Shown here in pieces: positions 63,169-64,000 of a DNA stretch of 64,000 nt. The stretch comes from Baylisascaris procyonis (lineage: Eukaryota > Nematoda > Chromadorea > Rhabditida > Ascarididae), in contig JAZARR010000188.1 of assembly GCA_037389465.1 (NCBI GenBank), forward strand, positions 2,073,501-2,137,500, written 5' to 3'. How positions within the stretch are numbered: position 1 is the first letter of the stretch; each line of letters opens with the position of its first letter. The notes under the pieces are model-generated. The model had not been told where the DNA came from. It saw only the letters and a list, made by a program, of their open reading frames with translations, and did no database searches. A program made the translations under genes and the position numbers.

Positions 63169-64000
63169 CTGAAGTGATTCATTTAAAGGTGATTTGAAAT
63201 ATCCTTATCTCGCTATTGAAGGATTTCAATACCGGATGGCTAATTTGAGTAGCAAATAGTGTGATATTTTTAGAAGTTTTGCAAATCTGCATTCCCAACG
63301 TTGAATATCATAATGCTGTATGCGCATCATATGTATTTATTGGATAGTGGCATGGAACTAATGAAACAAAAATTATTAAATTTATTGAACATGACGCAGA
63401 ATGTTGAAAAAAAAGATTTAAACAATTAAGTACAAAATTTGTGCATATCTTATAGGGACTGAATTTCTTTATGTAAACAAATACAATGATATGCACCACT
63501 GTACTTCTTTGAATCAGTCAACCGCTTTCCTAAGTGCTAATAAACATACGAAATAATGCGCTTATGTTTTAAACTCGATCGCTCGCATAAGTCCTTAAGA
63601 GATTAGCGGTCGATAAATTGTTATCAATGCGAAATATTACATAGACGGTTATCATATGATATACATTGTACTTATCAAATTCTGAAGGTCTCCCGTCAGC
63701 AGCTTTTCATTGGAGACAGATAGGAGTACTTAATTAAACATGCGCATCCACATGATGCGACCATGATGCCCCTTTACTATGGAATCCTTTGAGAGCATTA
63801 TGAAAAAAGAATTTTTTGTTGAAAATTTATGCGAGTAATTTTAGCAATTATAATATTTATTTTTATTTGATATTTAATATTTAATTTTTTATTTTAAATA
63901 TTTAATATAGTAACCGGATATTCAATATGTTTTTGCTAACTTAGGCAAGTGGCTAGTCATCGAAACACATTGCTGCAAATACGGCCGGCATATTTCGGCA
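63169..64000. other. No supported feature
   Basis: AT-rich sequence upstream of the last tentative GH31 exon. It presumably contains introns or the 5' region of the GH31 gene. I see no signal peptide exon, trefoil domain or promoter here. Confidence 0.4.

Overview
The window looks like AT-rich nuclear DNA of an invertebrate animal, probably a nematode. All genes are intron-rich, with GT-AG introns and TTTCAG-like acceptors. The recognisable genes are an Enhancer-of-zeste methyltransferase and a GH31 glucosidase-family protein. The nematode assignment is inference; the eukaryotic multi-exon structure is read directly. Because the genes are split, most real exons are short and had to be found by joining splice sites with consistent phase.

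Layout. (1) 542-3862, + strand: the 3' part of an E(z)/EZH-type H3K27 methyltransferase (CXC region plus SET domain) in five exons; its 5' part lies before the window. (2) 8186-15519, - strand: a nine-exon gene whose exons join in phase into a 335-residue protein that I do not recognise; it converges on the EZH gene. (3) 18841-24787, + strand: a gene of about eight phase-0 exons for a small protein with an N-terminal membrane anchor and a polar tail. It diverges from gene 2. (4) 28096-54080, - strand: about 26 kb of one coding exon made of roughly 1,225 copies of a 21-bp unit. It encodes the heptad P-E-T-T-T-T-T (about 8,660 codons, about 70 percent Thr) and ends in a GPI-anchor signal. (5) 55640-62900 and probably beyond 63 kb, - strand: a GH31 (alpha-glucosidase family) gene in at least 15 exons, whose 5' end is unresolved or outside the window.

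The most interesting point joins (4) and (5). The last GH31 exon carries a GTAAGT donor overlapping its apparent stop codon. Splicing from it to the acceptor at 54080/54081 keeps frame into the Thr-rich exon, which has no start codon of its own. The locus may therefore encode one giant surface protein: a GH31 ectodomain, an 8,600-residue mucin-like stalk and a GPI anchor. The GH31 domain keeps the nucleophile motif WIDMNE, but the acid/base segment normally reading HWLGDN is HCLGGN, so it is probably catalytically dead or altered. A single extra base at about 44056 breaks the repeat frame once in 26 kb and is either an assembly error or a real lesion.

The very long + strand reading frames over the repeat (Val-rich, Leu/Trp/Phe-rich and Cys-rich) are shadows: the 21-bp consensus has no stop in any of the six frames.
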